DNA of 64,000 bases from Pyxidicoccus fallax (GCF_012933655.1 NZ_JABBJJ010000024.1:1-64000); one strand, 5' to 3'. Counted from the stretch's first letter, positions 1 to 9,186 are shown. Translations and numbers: made by a program. Notes: generated by a model from the letters alone, not told the origin.

Positions 1-2
1 GC

Positions 3-1088
3 TCGGCGCCCCCTCCCTCGCCCCGGCCGGCTGGCATGGCCCCGGCTCCCTCGCCAACTCCCACGCCGCGTCCGACGACGAGCGTGGCGCCGGCACCCAC
101 TCCGACGCCCGCGCCCCGGCCGCCCCCGGTGGCCAGCGCCGCGCCGACGCCCACTGCGACGCCCGGACCCCGTCCGACGACGACGGTGACGCCGGCGCCA
201 CGGCCCATGGGCCCTCCGCGCCCGTCTGGCCCCCCCGCGAGGACGGGGCCGGGCGGCCCTCCGAGGGCCGGTGGCTTCGGCGGACGTCCGGGCGGCTTCC
301 GTCCCTCGACGCCCCGCCCGCCTCCCACGCCGGAGCAGATCCAGGCGCTGGCGGCGCGTGAGCACGTCCCCGCCCGCATCGCCAAGGGCGAGCTGGAGGG
401 GAAGATGAAGTGCCGCGTGTGGCGCAAGCTGCACGCCGAGGAGGCCAGGCGCTTCGACCAGGTCTACGAGCTGATGGGCCAGACGCCCGGACTGTCGCTG
501 GGGGACGCCTTCGGCGTGCTCCAGAGCGGCATGACGGTGGCGGAGTTCATGGCGCGCAAGGAGCGCACCCAGCGCAAGGCCGCCATCAAGCAGGCGCGCG
601 GCGAGGTGGACAACGCCGTGGTGGCGGAGTTCCTCGCCAGCCTCATCGGCGCGAAGTCCGAGGTCTCCGTGGTGCTGGCGGAGCGCTCGCTGCTGGACAC
701 GCTGGTGACGGAGGAGCCCATCGCCTTCACGCTGGAGCGCACCGGGCGGCTGGAGAAGCTGCAGGTGGTGCTCATGGCGCGCCGCGCGGACTGGGAGCGG
801 CTGCTGCCCGGCCTGGAGCGTGACGCGAAGCTGACGCAGAAGCCCGCGGCCGTGGCGCGCCAGCCGGACAAGCGCCCCTACTCGGACCCTCGCGCCTTCC
901 TGGACCACCTGGGCGACACCGTGAAGCTGGTGCTGCGCAACGGCATCACCCTGAAGCTGCCGCTGATGCACGTGGGCCGGTTCGACCTGCTGCTCGGCGA
1001 GACGGGCCACGAAATCTTCGTGCCGCTGCACGCGCTCTTGCGCTTCGAGCCGGACACCCACGCCGCCGCTCCCGCGGACGAGGCCTGA
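3..1088 (+). CDS. Pro-rich protein with C-terminal Hfq/Sm-like domain (5' partial)
   Basis: The reading frame is open to the left edge and the Pro/Ala/Thr-rich leader already runs there, so the true start is probably outside the window (first in-window ATG at 36). Counting from that ATG, residues 1-100 are low-complexity Pro/Thr/Ala/Gly, about 100-270 form a mainly helical charged region, and about 284-338 look like an Sm fold. There DPRAFLDHLGD, then LRNGITLKL, then GRFDLLLGE and LHALLRFEP line up with the Hfq pattern of an N-terminal helix, the NGxxL strand turn, FDxxxLL and KHAIxxxxP. The His of the Hfq YKH motif is kept, while Tyr and Lys are not. A role in RNA binding is inferred from this similarity only. 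A gene of another fold with chance resemblance cannot be ruled out by eye. Confidence 0.75.
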   Translation, partial: SAPPPSPRPAGMAPAPSPTPTPRPTTSVAPAPTPTPAPRPPPVASAAPTPTATPGPRPTTTVTPAPRPMGPPRPSGPPARTGPGGPPRAGGFGGRPGGFRPSTPRPPPTPEQIQALAAREHVPARIAKGELEGKMKCRVWRKLHAEEARRFDQVYELMGQTPGLSLGDAFGVLQSGMTVAEFMARKERTQRKAAIKQARGEVDNAVVAEFLASLIGAKSEVSVVLAERSLLDTLVTEEPIAFTLERTGRLEKLQVVLMARRADWERLLPGLERDAKLTQKPAAVARQPDKRPYSDPRAFLDHLGDTVKLVLRNGITLKLPLMHVGRFDLLLGETGHEIFVPLHALLRFEPDTHAAAPADEA

Positions 1089-1147
1089 GGGCCCACCGTC
1101 CGCGGGGCGCCGTGCCCCCTCCCCTCCTTCCTTCCGGGATTCACACC

Positions 1148-1585
1148 ATGCGCCGCTTCGTCTCCCGCATCATCAAGCCCTGGCTCGCCCTGGCCGCGAC
1201 GGCCGCCATGGTGGGCGCCACGCAGCAGGGCTGCTCCAAGGACGCCTCCACCTCCGCGAAGGCCCCCGAGGCCCAGGCCCCCGCCGCCGCGGCCGCGCCC
1301 GAGAAGCGCGAGAATGGCGTGCGCGTGGTGGAGCTGGCCGTGACGGAGAAGGGCTACGAGCCCAGCCCCGTGAATCTCAAGAAGGGCGAGCCGGTGAAGC
1401 TGGTGGTGACGCGCAAGACGGACCACACGTGCGCCACCGAGGTCGTCATGGACGGCTACGACATCAACACCCCGCTGCCGCTGAACCAGCCGGTGGAAAT
1501 CGCCTTCACTCCCAAGGAGTCCGGCAAGCTGGTGTACGGCTGCGCCATGGGGAAGATGATTTCCGGCGTTTTCATGGTGGACTGA
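1148..1585 (+). CDS. Cupredoxin-domain lipoprotein
   Basis: This is a 145-residue exported protein. The ATG at 1148 is chosen over the upstream 1112 codon because it directly begins a signal sequence (Arg-rich n-region, hydrophobic core) ending in a Cys at QQGCSK, which suggests a lipoprotein. After an Ala/Pro/Lys linker, residues about 55-145 form one cupredoxin-like beta domain. Candidate metal ligands are His93, Cys132, Met134 and Met137, the last three in the motif GCAMGKM. This resembles the C-x-M-x-x-M arrangement of small plastocyanin-like domain proteins linked to metal handling, rather than the His-containing site of electron-transfer plastocyanin. It lies about 60 bp after the preceding gene. 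Copper binding in the periplasm is an inference from family features. Confidence 0.8.
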   Translation: MRRFVSRIIKPWLALAATAAMVGATQQGCSKDASTSAKAPEAQAPAAAAAPEKRENGVRVVELAVTEKGYEPSPVNLKKGEPVKLVVTRKTDHTCATEVVMDGYDINTPLPLNQPVEIAFTPKESGKLVYGCAMGKMISGVFMVD

Positions 1586-1641
1586 AGACGTAGGCCGAAA
1601 TCTGTCCTCCGCGGCGGGGCGGCCTTAGGCTCGGCGGCCGC

Positions 1642-4575
1642 ATGGGCGGCGCGGCGGACCTCTTCACCCGGCATGTCTTCCTGGACCTCGAGACCACGGG
1701 GCTGGACCCGCGCGTGGACGAGGTCATCGAGCTGGGGTGCCTCTTCTACGAGAACGGACGCGAGGTGGACCGCTTCGCGCGCCTGTACTCGGCGTCGAAG
1801 CCCCTGCCCCTCACCATCCGGCGGCTGACGGGCCTGACGGACGTCGACCTGATGGGCCGTCCGCGCTTCGGCGCCGACCTGGAGGAGCTGCGCGAGCGGC
1901 TCGCCGGGTGGACGGTGGTGGCGCACAACGCGCCCTTCGAGAAGGGCTTCCTCCCCCACCTGCTGACTCCCATCCGCGCGCCGGTGCTCGACTCGTGCGA
2001 GCTGATGCACTACCTGCACCCGGAGCTGTCCAGCCACTCGCTGGAGTCGCTGCTGCGGTGGGCGGGGCTGGCCCTGAAGCAGCCGCACCGGGCGGTGTCG
2101 GACTGCGAGTCCGTCCACTCGGTGCTGGTGCACGCCATGGAGCGCTGCATCCGCGAGGGGCGCGGGGACGACATCTCGGACCTGCTGGCCGCGTTGGACC
2201 CACGCCCGGGGCGTGAGCACGCGGGCGGCCCCTTCGAGTACGAGGAGTGGCCGCTGGTGGACCTGCTGTCGCGGCTGCTCGCGGCGTGCCGGGCGGAGTC
2301 CGTGCCGCTGAAGCTGGAGACGCAGGGCGGCTTCCTCCGAGGGCGGCCGGAGCGGCGGCGCGCGAGCGGCGCGTCGGCCCCGCCCGAGCCGGACGCGGAC
2401 GCGCCGGTGCTGCCGGTGCGCGCGGACGAGGTGACGGCGGTGCTGGGCGGTGGCGGCGCGCTGGAGCGCTTGGAGGAGGGCTTCGTCAGCCGGCCCGCGC
2501 AGCTCGACGTGGCGCAGGCGGTGGCGCGCGCGCTGTCCGACGGCGGGCAGGTGGCGGTGGAGGCCGGGACGGGCACGGGCAAGTCGCTGGCGTACCTGGC
2601 GCCCGCGGCCCTCTTCGCCGCGCGCAACGGGCGCAAGGTGGGCGTGGCGCCGCACACGAAGACGCTGCAGGACCAGCTGCTGGAGAAGGACCTGCCCCGG
2701 CTGCACCGGGCCCTCAATGGCGCCTTCGGCTACGCGCTGCTCAAGGGGCAGACGAACTACCTGTGCCGCCGCCGCGCGCTGGAGGCCACGCGGGTGGAGC
2801 CCGGCATGGGCCACTCCGCGCGCGCGCCCCGCGCGTACCTGCGCGCGTACCTGCGCCGCTCGGGCGAAGGCGACCTGGACCGGCTGAGCCACTGGTTCCG
2901 GGAGCGCTTCCCGGTGATGCTGGGACTGGTGCCGGCGGTGCGCTCGGAGGCGGCGACGACGCTGGGCGACAAGTGCCCGCACTACCACCAGTGTTACTAC
3001 CACTCGGCGGTGGCGCGGGCCCGCGAGGCGGACGTGCTGGTCATCAACCAGTCGCTCGCCTTCGCCTGGCCCGCGCGCTACCCGAAGCTGGAGCACCTGG
3101 TGCTCGACGAGGCGCACGAGGTGGAGGACGTGGCCACCACCGCGAAGACGGTGGAGCTGTCCGACACGGCCTTCCAGCGCCTCACGGAGCGGCTGCACGG
3201 GCGCGACGGGCGGCACGGCCTCTTCGCGGAGCTGCGGCGGGCCCTGAGCGCCTCGCGGCGGGAGGACTCGCGCGCGCTGATGGGCGAGGTGGAGGACGGG
3301 CTGCGCCGGCTGCTGGACGAGGCGCGCGGCCTGGGCCTCCACGTCACGGAGCTGTGCGAGCCCGCCGCCACGGTGGTGGGCGAGGACGCGGATGAGGCCG
3401 GCTACGCGCCGGAGCTGCGGGTGACGGCGGCCGTGCGCGCCCTGCCCACGTGGGAGCCCGTGCGCGAGGGGCTGGAGGCGGTACGCGGCGCGCTGCAGGC
3501 GCTGCACACGCTGCTGGCGGTGCGGGTGCTGGCGGCGCTGCCGGAGCTGGCGGCGCGGATGCCGGCGCTGGAGCGCGAGCTGTCCGGGGCCACCACGGAG
3601 CTGGGGGAACTGGCGGTGCTGGCGGGCGAGCTGTCCGGCGAGCCCGCGCCGGGGCGGTGCTACTCGGCCACGGCGGAGCCGAAGCGGCAGCGGTGGAGCG
3701 TGAGCGCGCAGCCGGTGGACGTGTCCGCGTACGTGTCGCGCGACTTCGCGGCGAGCAAGCGCTCGCTGGTGCTGGCCTCGGCCACGCTGGGCCCGGGGGA
3801 CGGCGTGCCCTTCGTGCTGCGGCGGCTGGGCCTGGACGGGCGCGGGGAGCAGCCGGCGCCGAAGCTGGTGCGGGCGCCCTCCCCCTTCCGGCTGAAGGAG
3901 CAGGCGCTGGTGGTGCTCGTCACCGACGCGCCGCGCGCGCACGAGGAGGCCTTCGTGGAGTGGGCCGCGCTGCGGATTTCGGGGCTGGCGCGGACCATGG
4001 GTGGGCGGGTGCTGGGGCTCTTCGCCTCCACGCGGCGCATGGAGCGCGTGGGCGCGGAGGTGCGGTCGCGGCTGGAGCCGCTCGGGATTGAAGTGATGCG
4101 GCAGTCGCGCGGGCACAGCCGCTCGCTGGCGGCGCGGCAGGAGCGAGACACGGGCACGGTGCTCCTGGGCACCAAGAGCTTCTGGCAGGGCGTGGACATC
4201 CCCGGCCGGGGCGTGGGCTGCGTCTTCATCGACAAGCTGCCGCTGGAGCCCGCGCTGCGCCCGCTGGTGGCCGCGCGCGAGGAACCGCTGTCCCGCGAGG
4301 GCGGTGAGTACCTGGGCTTCCTCCAGTACCGGCTGCCCCGGGCGCTGCTGCTGCTGCGCCAGGGCGTGGGCCGGCTCATCCGCTCCACCACGGACCGGGG
4401 CGTCGTCATCCTCGCGGACCCGGGCCACCCCAGCTACCGCGCGCACCTCATGAACGCGCTGGACGGATACCGCGTCGAGGCACTCCCGTGGGCCCAGGCG
4501 CGCCTGCGCATCCACGGCGTGCTCCGGGAGACGGGCCTCACCGTGGACTCGCAGCCCGAGCGCTCGTGGGGCTGA
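1642..4575 (+). CDS. dinG: DEDDh exonuclease-DinG helicase fusion
   Basis: The protein has 977 residues. Residues 1-175 are a DnaQ/RNase T-type 3'-5' exonuclease with Asp15/Glu17 in FLDLETTG and the HRAVSD (H-x4-D) motif III. Motif II reads NAPFEKGFL, with Glu where Asp is usual. Residues about 275-977 are an XPD/DinG-like superfamily 2 helicase: Walker A GTGTGKS with Lys314, DEAH box at 489-492, SFWQGVDIPG, and motif VI QGVGRLIRS. Cys375, Cys445 and Cys451 lie where DinG proteins hold an Fe-S cluster, but I find only three of the usual four Cys. Such fusions are known in other bacteria. The expected role is ATP-dependent unwinding of damaged or R-loop-containing DNA. The gene stands alone. 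Confidence 0.92.
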   Translation: MGGAADLFTRHVFLDLETTGLDPRVDEVIELGCLFYENGREVDRFARLYSASKPLPLTIRRLTGLTDVDLMGRPRFGADLEELRERLAGWTVVAHNAPFEKGFLPHLLTPIRAPVLDSCELMHYLHPELSSHSLESLLRWAGLALKQPHRAVSDCESVHSVLVHAMERCIREGRGDDISDLLAALDPRPGREHAGGPFEYEEWPLVDLLSRLLAACRAESVPLKLETQGGFLRGRPERRRASGASAPPEPDADAPVLPVRADEVTAVLGGGGALERLEEGFVSRPAQLDVAQAVARALSDGGQVAVEAGTGTGKSLAYLAPAALFAARNGRKVGVAPHTKTLQDQLLEKDLPRLHRALNGAFGYALLKGQTNYLCRRRALEATRVEPGMGHSARAPRAYLRAYLRRSGEGDLDRLSHWFRERFPVMLGLVPAVRSEAATTLGDKCPHYHQCYYHSAVARAREADVLVINQSLAFAWPARYPKLEHLVLDEAHEVEDVATTAKTVELSDTAFQRLTERLHGRDGRHGLFAELRRALSASRREDSRALMGEVEDGLRRLLDEARGLGLHVTELCEPAATVVGEDADEAGYAPELRVTAAVRALPTWEPVREGLEAVRGALQALHTLLAVRVLAALPELAARMPALERELSGATTELGELAVLAGELSGEPAPGRCYSATAEPKRQRWSVSAQPVDVSAYVSRDFAASKRSLVLASATLGPGDGVPFVLRRLGLDGRGEQPAPKLVRAPSPFRLKEQALVVLVTDAPRAHEEAFVEWAALRISGLARTMGGRVLGLFASTRRMERVGAEVRSRLEPLGIEVMRQSRGHSRSLAARQERDTGTVLLGTKSFWQGVDIPGRGVGCVFIDKLPLEPALRPLVAAREEPLSREGGEYLGFLQYRLPRALLLLRQGVGRLIRSTTDRGVVILADPGHPSYRAHLMNALDGYRVEALPWAQARLRIHGVLRETGLTVDSQPERSWG

Positions 4576-4773
4576 GCGGTTCGAGTCCGAACACGCTCGA
4601 AAATCCCGGCACGTGAAGTCCATGAGACTGGACGCTTCCGCGCATCCTGGACGGTGCCTCGGATGCGTGTGAGCGCCCTGCCCTCGCGCGGTACGCCGTG
4701 CACGACTGGCGCGCGGCTTGCCATGTCCCGACGGCATTGACGCGCGAGGCTGCCGACCGCACGCTTTCACGGC

Positions 4774-5574
4774 ATGGGATGGCACGCGGATGACAAGCGT
4801 CGTGGGCAGACCTTTCCTCGGGCGCCCACGCAAGAGGAGTGGGATGCGATGGGGCCCGAGGAGCGGGCAGAGGTCGTAACGTCACTGCCGAACGAGGTGA
4901 CGGACCGGGAGATGTCACCGCCGGAGGGGGACCGGCACCAGGAGGGCAAGCACCGCACGCTGGACGTGCTGCGAGGCTTCTTCCGCCACCGGCGGCGCAA
5001 GGTCTATGTGGGCTCCGAGCTGCCCATCTACTACCCGGGCGAGAGGCGCTTCGCGCCGGACCTGCTCGTGGTCTTCGACGTCGAGCCACACAGCCGTGGG
5101 AAATGGCTGGTGAGCCACGAGGGCAAGGGCCTGGACTGGGTCATGGAGGTACACGAAGGCGGCGACCGGAAGAAGGACGCCGAGTTCAACGTGGCTCGCT
5201 ACGCCCGACTGGGCATCCCCGAGTACTTCATCTACGACCGCTCCCGGGAGCAGCTGCTGGCCTACCGGCTGAAGACGCCCCGGGCGCGCACGTACACGCC
5301 CATCAAGCCGCGCAAGGGGCGCTTCACCTCGAAGGTGCTCGGACTGGAGTTCGAGCTCCGGGACGACAAGCTGCTCATCTGGTCCGGAGAGCAGCTGCTG
5401 CTCGAATCCATCGAGCTGGCGGACCGTCTCCAAGAGAAGCTCGAAACGGTCCAGCAACGCGCCGACGCGGAAGCGCGGGCGCGGAGGAAAGAGGCCCGCC
5501 TTCGCAGGGAAGCGGAGAAGCGCCTGGCCGCGGCGGAAGCGGAGCTCCAGAAGCTCCGCCGCCGCCAACACTGA
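4774..5574 (+). CDS. Uma2/DUF820-family PD-(D/E)XK nuclease-like protein
   Basis: The 266-residue protein has the order typical of the Uma2 (DUF820) family. It has an N-terminal segment rich in Pro/Glu, a strand with RFAPDLLVVFDV (putative metal-binding Asp), then LDWVMEVHEGGDRKKD where a Glu and Lys follow the PD-(D/E)XK spacing, then the conserved YARLGIPEYFIYDR. Residues about 210-266 are a charged Lys/Arg/Glu/Ala coiled coil, a common tail in cyanobacterial and myxobacterial copies. The function of the family is unsettled; a nuclease fold is established for it, and a link to mobile elements is often proposed. No Shine-Dalgarno is evident before this ATG, so translation may start a little downstream. 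The preceding 198 bp hold no gene. Confidence 0.85.
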   Translation: MGWHADDKRRGQTFPRAPTQEEWDAMGPEERAEVVTSLPNEVTDREMSPPEGDRHQEGKHRTLDVLRGFFRHRRRKVYVGSELPIYYPGERRFAPDLLVVFDVEPHSRGKWLVSHEGKGLDWVMEVHEGGDRKKDAEFNVARYARLGIPEYFIYDRSREQLLAYRLKTPRARTYTPIKPRKGRFTSKVLGLEFELRDDKLLIWSGEQLLLESIELADRLQEKLETVQQRADAEARARRKEARLRREAEKRLAAAEAELQKLRRRQH

Positions 5575-5588
5575 CGCGGCCTTCTCCC

Positions 5589-6326
5589 CTACTGCTCCAG
5601 CCGGGTCCTGTAGCGGGCCTCCAGCGCGCGCAGGTCCGCCACCACTTCCGGAGAGGCGCCGGAACTCTCCGCCGCGCTCAGGGCCTTCGCCAGCGTCCGC
5701 GCGTCCTCCTCGTGCTGGTCGCGCAGCCGCTGCACCATCTTCCGCACCTCCTCGAAGAGGTCCCTCAGCTCGTCGCCATCGCGCAGGCCGTACTGCGGCG
5801 GACGCAACCGTCCGTCATGCACCTCGCCCACCATGCGGCGGATGCGCAACAGCGGCCCCGCCACCCGGTGCGTCACCACGATGGTCCCCAGCGCCACCAC
5901 CAGCGTGAAGCCCGTGAGCAGCCCGCCCAGCACCCACCACGTCAGCCGCTGCTGCCGCTCCAGCTCCGCGCGCTGCGCGACGATGGCCGAGCGCTCCGCC
6001 TCGTACGCCGCGTCGATGGTGCGCGCCTTCTCGCGGAACGTCGCCTCGAACTCCGGGTCGTCCATCCGCTCCAGCAGCTCGTTGGACAGCGTGGCGCCGG
6101 ACAGCTCGCGGCTCACCTCCGCCGCGCGCGAGCGGGCCTCCACCGCCGCCGCCGTCTCGCGCATCAGCGCCCGCGCCGCCCGCACCAGGAACACGCCCAG
6201 CAGCGCCGACAGCACCAGCGTCACCACGACGATGTACGCCGTCAGCTTGAGCTGGAAGCTCGTGTCCAGCAGGAAGTTGCGCCACCGCCGCTTGGCCGGC
6301 GCCACGGAAGCCGTGGTCGTCGTCAT
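5589..6326 (-). CDS. Membrane protein with HAMP-like domain
   Basis: This 245-residue protein has two membrane segments (about 28-52 and 127-152) enclosing a helical periplasmic domain of about 75 residues. A HAMP-like linker follows the second segment (HRVAGPLLRIRRM), then a cytoplasmic coiled coil. No kinase, cyclase or methyl-accepting output domain follows. The start at 6326 is set by an ATGA overlap with the stop of the HEAT-repeat gene just upstream, so the two genes are translationally coupled. The short sensor-like architecture suggests a stand-alone signalling or scaffold module working with its partner. The specific role is unknown. Confidence 0.8.
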   Translation of the reverse strand: MTTTTASVAPAKRRWRNFLLDTSFQLKLTAYIVVVTLVLSALLGVFLVRAARALMRETAAAVEARSRAAEVSRELSGATLSNELLERMDDPEFEATFREKARTIDAAYEAERSAIVAQRAELERQQRLTWWVLGGLLTGFTLVVALGTIVVTHRVAGPLLRIRRMVGEVHDGRLRPPQYGLRDGDELRDLFEEVRKMVQRLRDQHEEDARTLAKALSAAESSGASPEVVADLRALEARYRTRLEQ

Positions 6327-7069
6327 GTCTCGCTCCACTCGAAGGTCTCCGCCGCCTCCTCCACCGCCTTCGGCACCAACGCCTTGAGGAGGTCCGCGGG
6401 CTCGGCGCCCGCGGCGTTCACTTCCACCTGCCCCATCAGCGACAGGTCCGGGTACGTCATGCAGACGATGGCCACCCGCAGCCCACCGCTCTCCGTCGCC
6501 TGAATCTCGGGAGTGATGCGGAAGCCCTGCACGCCCAGCTTCTTCAGCGCGCCCTTCGCCGCCGCCTTCGACTCCTTCACCGGCGCCAATTGCGCCCCGC
6601 GCCGCACCAGCCGCGAGCGCAGCCGTGCCTCCGTCGCCTTCACCAGGTCCGCCGGCAGCTTCCCCGTGCGGTCCTTCAGCCCGTCCATGGCCAGATAGAG
6701 GCGCGGAGGCCGCGACTGGTACGCCTTCAGCGCGTCCACCGCCTCGCTCACCGCCGTCTTCACCGCCGCGTCCGCCTCGCCCTTGTGCGCCTGGAGGCAC
6801 CCCAGCGCCGACGGCTCCATCAGCTTCGCCAGGCTCTTCGCCGCCGCCGCGCGCACCAGCTCGCTCGCGTCCTTCAGGCCCCCGCACAGCAGGGGCACCG
6901 CCTGCGGGTCCTCGGTGGCGCCCAGCACCAGCGCCGCCTGCGAGCGGGTACGCGGGTCCTTTCCCTGCTGAAGCTGGCGCCCCAGGAAGGCAAGACGGGA
7001 GTCACCCTGGGCCAGGGCCGCGCAGGGCGCGAGAAAAAGGAGGACGAGGAGGGAAGCCGGCAGCCGCAT
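6323..7069 (-). CDS. Exported HEAT-repeat protein
   Basis: The 248-residue protein starts with a clear Sec signal peptide (MRLPASLLVLLFLAPCAALAQ). Residues about 25-120 carry HEAT-like helical repeats with recurring DP-x-AVPLL and AAAKSLAKL units. The rest is an alpha/beta domain that lists a residue pattern seen in other myxobacterial HEAT proteins but not recognised further. Its stop codon overlaps the start of the HAMP-domain gene by four bases, making a two-gene operon. HEAT repeats usually mediate protein contacts, so a periplasmic partner of the membrane protein is a reasonable inference. Confidence 0.8.
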   Translation of the reverse strand: MRLPASLLVLLFLAPCAALAQGDSRLAFLGRQLQQGKDPRTRSQAALVLGATEDPQAVPLLCGGLKDASELVRAAAAKSLAKLMEPSALGCLQAHKGEADAAVKTAVSEAVDALKAYQSRPPRLYLAMDGLKDRTGKLPADLVKATEARLRSRLVRRGAQLAPVKESKAAAKGALKKLGVQGFRITPEIQATESGGLRVAIVCMTYPDLSLMGQVEVNAAGAEPADLLKALVPKAVEEAAETFEWSET

Positions 7070-7248
7070 GTGGGGGGACGCGTGCCCTCATTCTAGCCCT
7101 GACTGCCGCGTGTCGAACAGTTGCACACCCCCCGTGTCGCACCCACCTTCCCTCCGCGGAGTCGCTCAGAGGGTCCTCCATGAGGGGGGGCGGGATGACG
7201 GTGGCCGGCTGGTACGAGGCCGCCGCATGGGCGGGGGAGCCACACCAC
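7070..7248. promoter_or_regulatory. Divergent intergenic region
   Basis: This gap separates the start codons of the reverse HEAT/HAMP operon and the forward sedolisin gene, so it must hold promoters for both. No clear -35/-10 pair could be picked out by eye. A purine-rich GGGGGAG at about 7232-7238 is a good ribosome binding site for the protease ATG at 7249. Confidence 0.4.
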
Positions 7249-9033
7249 ATGAGAAGAAGCATCCTTGCGGCCGTACTTGTGCTGACGGGACTCGCTGGCA
7301 CGGCGTGCCGCGACTCGGACCGTCTGGTTCCCGTGGGAATGCCGAGCGCCGCCGGCCCCGACCCCACTCCGCCGCTGCCGGAGCCGCAGCCCGCGCCCAC
7401 GCCGCCTCCGGCGCCACCGCCCACCGAGCCGCCTCCGGCTCCGCAGCCGCCGCCTCCGGACCCCGAGGGCCCACCGCCCCTGCCGGACAACCTGGACCGC
7501 ACGCCCGCGCCCACGCCCGACGGCGTGCCCGGGCCGCTGCCCGGTGTCTACACGGACCTGGGCCCCGCGAAGAACACGGACGTCATCCGCGGCCTCGTGG
7601 CGCTGCCCATCCGCAACCGGGCGGAGCTGGAGGGCGCCATCAAGGAGATGTACGACCCGAAGAGCGACCGCTTCCGCAAGTACATGACGCCCCAGCAGTG
7701 GAACGCGCGTCACGCGCCGTGGGAGCGGGACGTGAAGCTGGTGTCGGACCACCTGGAGTCGGTGGGCCTGAAGGTGGAGCGCGTGGCCACCAACCGGCTG
7801 TTCATCCACTTCACCGGCACCGTGTCCCAGTTCAACGAGGCCTTCGGCGTCCAGCTCATCGTGCTGTCGCGCAAGTCCCCGCAGGGCGGCAATGACCCGC
7901 ACAACGTCTACGGCCTGCCGCCCGACGCGGAAATCAAGGCGCCGCAGTACGTGAAGGAGCGCATCGCCTCCATCGTCGCGGTGGACCTGCCCACCGACCC
8001 GGGCCCGCTGCCCGGCGAGTTCGGCGAGGTGCCCACGACCCCGCCGCAGCCCCTGAGCGCCGGACTCACCCCGCAGCAGGTGGCGAGCGCCTACGGCCTC
8101 AATCCCCTGTTCCAGCGCGGCTTCCGCGGCAAGGGCGTGAAGCTGGGCGTCACCATCGGCGCCTCCTTCCGGTGGAAGGATTTGCGCGCCTTCTGGAAGA
8201 TTTTCGGCATCGAGCGCAGCGACCCCGTCGTCATCCAGACCATGGAGCCGCCCGGGACGCGCTACCGCGAGGGCCAGCTCGACGTGGAGTGGGCCAGCGC
8301 CATGGCCCCCGAGGCGGACATCCTCGTCTACATGGGACCGGATGCCCGCAACACGTCGATGATCTACACCTTCAACGAAGCCATTGCCCGGGGCGAGGTG
8401 TCCGTCATCACCGACTCGTTCGCCCACCGTGAGGACTCCGAGCCCCGGGCCGTGCGTGAGGCGTACAGCGACGCGGCGATGATGGCCGCCGCGCTCGGCA
8501 TCACCGTGATTGCCGCGGGCGGTGACTCGGCCGGCGTGGACGTGCCCTCCTCCAGCCCCTACGTCACCTCCGTGGGCGGCACCCAGCTGCGGATGAACGG
8601 CAACACCGTGGTCAGCGAGGTGACCTGGCTCTACTCGGGCTCGGGCATCAGCCTGACCTTCCCCACGCCCGAGTGGCAGCAGGGCCTGCCGCAGGCGCCG
8701 CGCCGCCGCGCGGTGTCCGACGTGGCCCTCAACGCGGACACCGGCTACTGGTACACGTGGCTGGGCAACACCATCCCCAACACGGGCACCTCGTTCGGCT
8801 CGCCCATCTTCGCGGGCATCATCGCGGTGGTGAACAGCGCGCGGGCGGCGGAGAACAGGCCCGTCGTCGGCTGGCTCAACTCGCAGCTCTACACCCTCCC
8901 CGCCGTGCAGGACTCCTTCCGGGACATCACCGTGGGCGTCACCGACCGGCAGTACGAAGCCGGCCCCGGCTGGGACATTCCCACCGGGTGGGGCGCTCCC
9001 AACGCCCAGGGCCTGTACAACACCCTCCCCTGA
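7249..9033 (+). CDS. Sedolisin (S53) family serine-carboxyl protease, lipoprotein
   Basis: The ATG at 7249 has a good Shine-Dalgarno and starts a lipoprotein-like signal (LAGTAC). Longer upstream in-frame starts lack both. The order over 594 residues is signal, Pro-rich linker (about 30-90), inhibitory pro-domain of kumamolisin type (about 95-255) and catalytic domain. The catalytic residues are all visible: Glu341 and Asp345 in EGQLD, oxyanion Asp426 in AAGGDS, and Ser515 in TGTSFGSP. The C-terminal calcium site is recognisable in FRDIT and AGPGWD. These enzymes are acid-active endopeptidases that self-activate by removing the pro-domain. In a predatory bacterium it may digest extracellular protein; that role is inferred. 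Confidence 0.93.
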   Translation: MRRSILAAVLVLTGLAGTACRDSDRLVPVGMPSAAGPDPTPPLPEPQPAPTPPPAPPPTEPPPAPQPPPPDPEGPPPLPDNLDRTPAPTPDGVPGPLPGVYTDLGPAKNTDVIRGLVALPIRNRAELEGAIKEMYDPKSDRFRKYMTPQQWNARHAPWERDVKLVSDHLESVGLKVERVATNRLFIHFTGTVSQFNEAFGVQLIVLSRKSPQGGNDPHNVYGLPPDAEIKAPQYVKERIASIVAVDLPTDPGPLPGEFGEVPTTPPQPLSAGLTPQQVASAYGLNPLFQRGFRGKGVKLGVTIGASFRWKDLRAFWKIFGIERSDPVVIQTMEPPGTRYREGQLDVEWASAMAPEADILVYMGPDARNTSMIYTFNEAIARGEVSVITDSFAHREDSEPRAVREAYSDAAMMAAALGITVIAAGGDSAGVDVPSSSPYVTSVGGTQLRMNGNTVVSEVTWLYSGSGISLTFPTPEWQQGLPQAPRRRAVSDVALNADTGYWYTWLGNTIPNTGTSFGSPIFAGIIAVVNSARAAENRPVVGWLNSQLYTLPAVQDSFRDITVGVTDRQYEAGPGWDIPTGWGAPNAQGLYNTLP

Positions 9034-9075
9034 AAGGGGGGCCCCGGCCCGAAAGGCGGGTGGGAGACAGTCCGC

Positions 9076-9116
9076 GGGCCCCTCTCCCCGGTGTGAAACC
9101 GGGGTGGGAGGGGCCC
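9076..9116 (+). terminator. Strong GC hairpin after the sedolisin gene
   Basis: Two arms, GGGCCCCTC-T-CCCCGGT and ACCGGGG-TGG-GAGGGGCCC, pair around the loop GTGAA with one small internal loop. There is no following T-run, so this may be a terminator of the GC-rich type or an mRNA-stabilising hairpin. Confidence 0.6.
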
Positions 9117-9186
9117 GGCGCCGTTCCGCTGATCCGGAAATCAGCCATCCTGGGGTAACGTGCGGCGCTCCAGGAGGGCTCGCCAG

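Noticed and set aside
36-250. Repetitive CCGACGCCC-type tract as a possible minisatellite or CRISPR
   Set aside because: It is an in-frame Pro/Thr/Ala coding tract with irregular units and no constant repeat and spacer pattern.
4577-4600. T-loop-like GGTTCGAGTCCGAA suggesting a tRNA
   Set aside because: It follows the dinG stop directly and no acceptor, D or anticodon arm can be formed upstream, which is coding.
1456-4833. Very long antisense open frame opposite dinG
   Set aside because: Long antisense frames are a by-product of GC-rich codon bias; the sequence is Arg/Pro/Gln-rich without domain features, while the forward frame has full helicase motifs.
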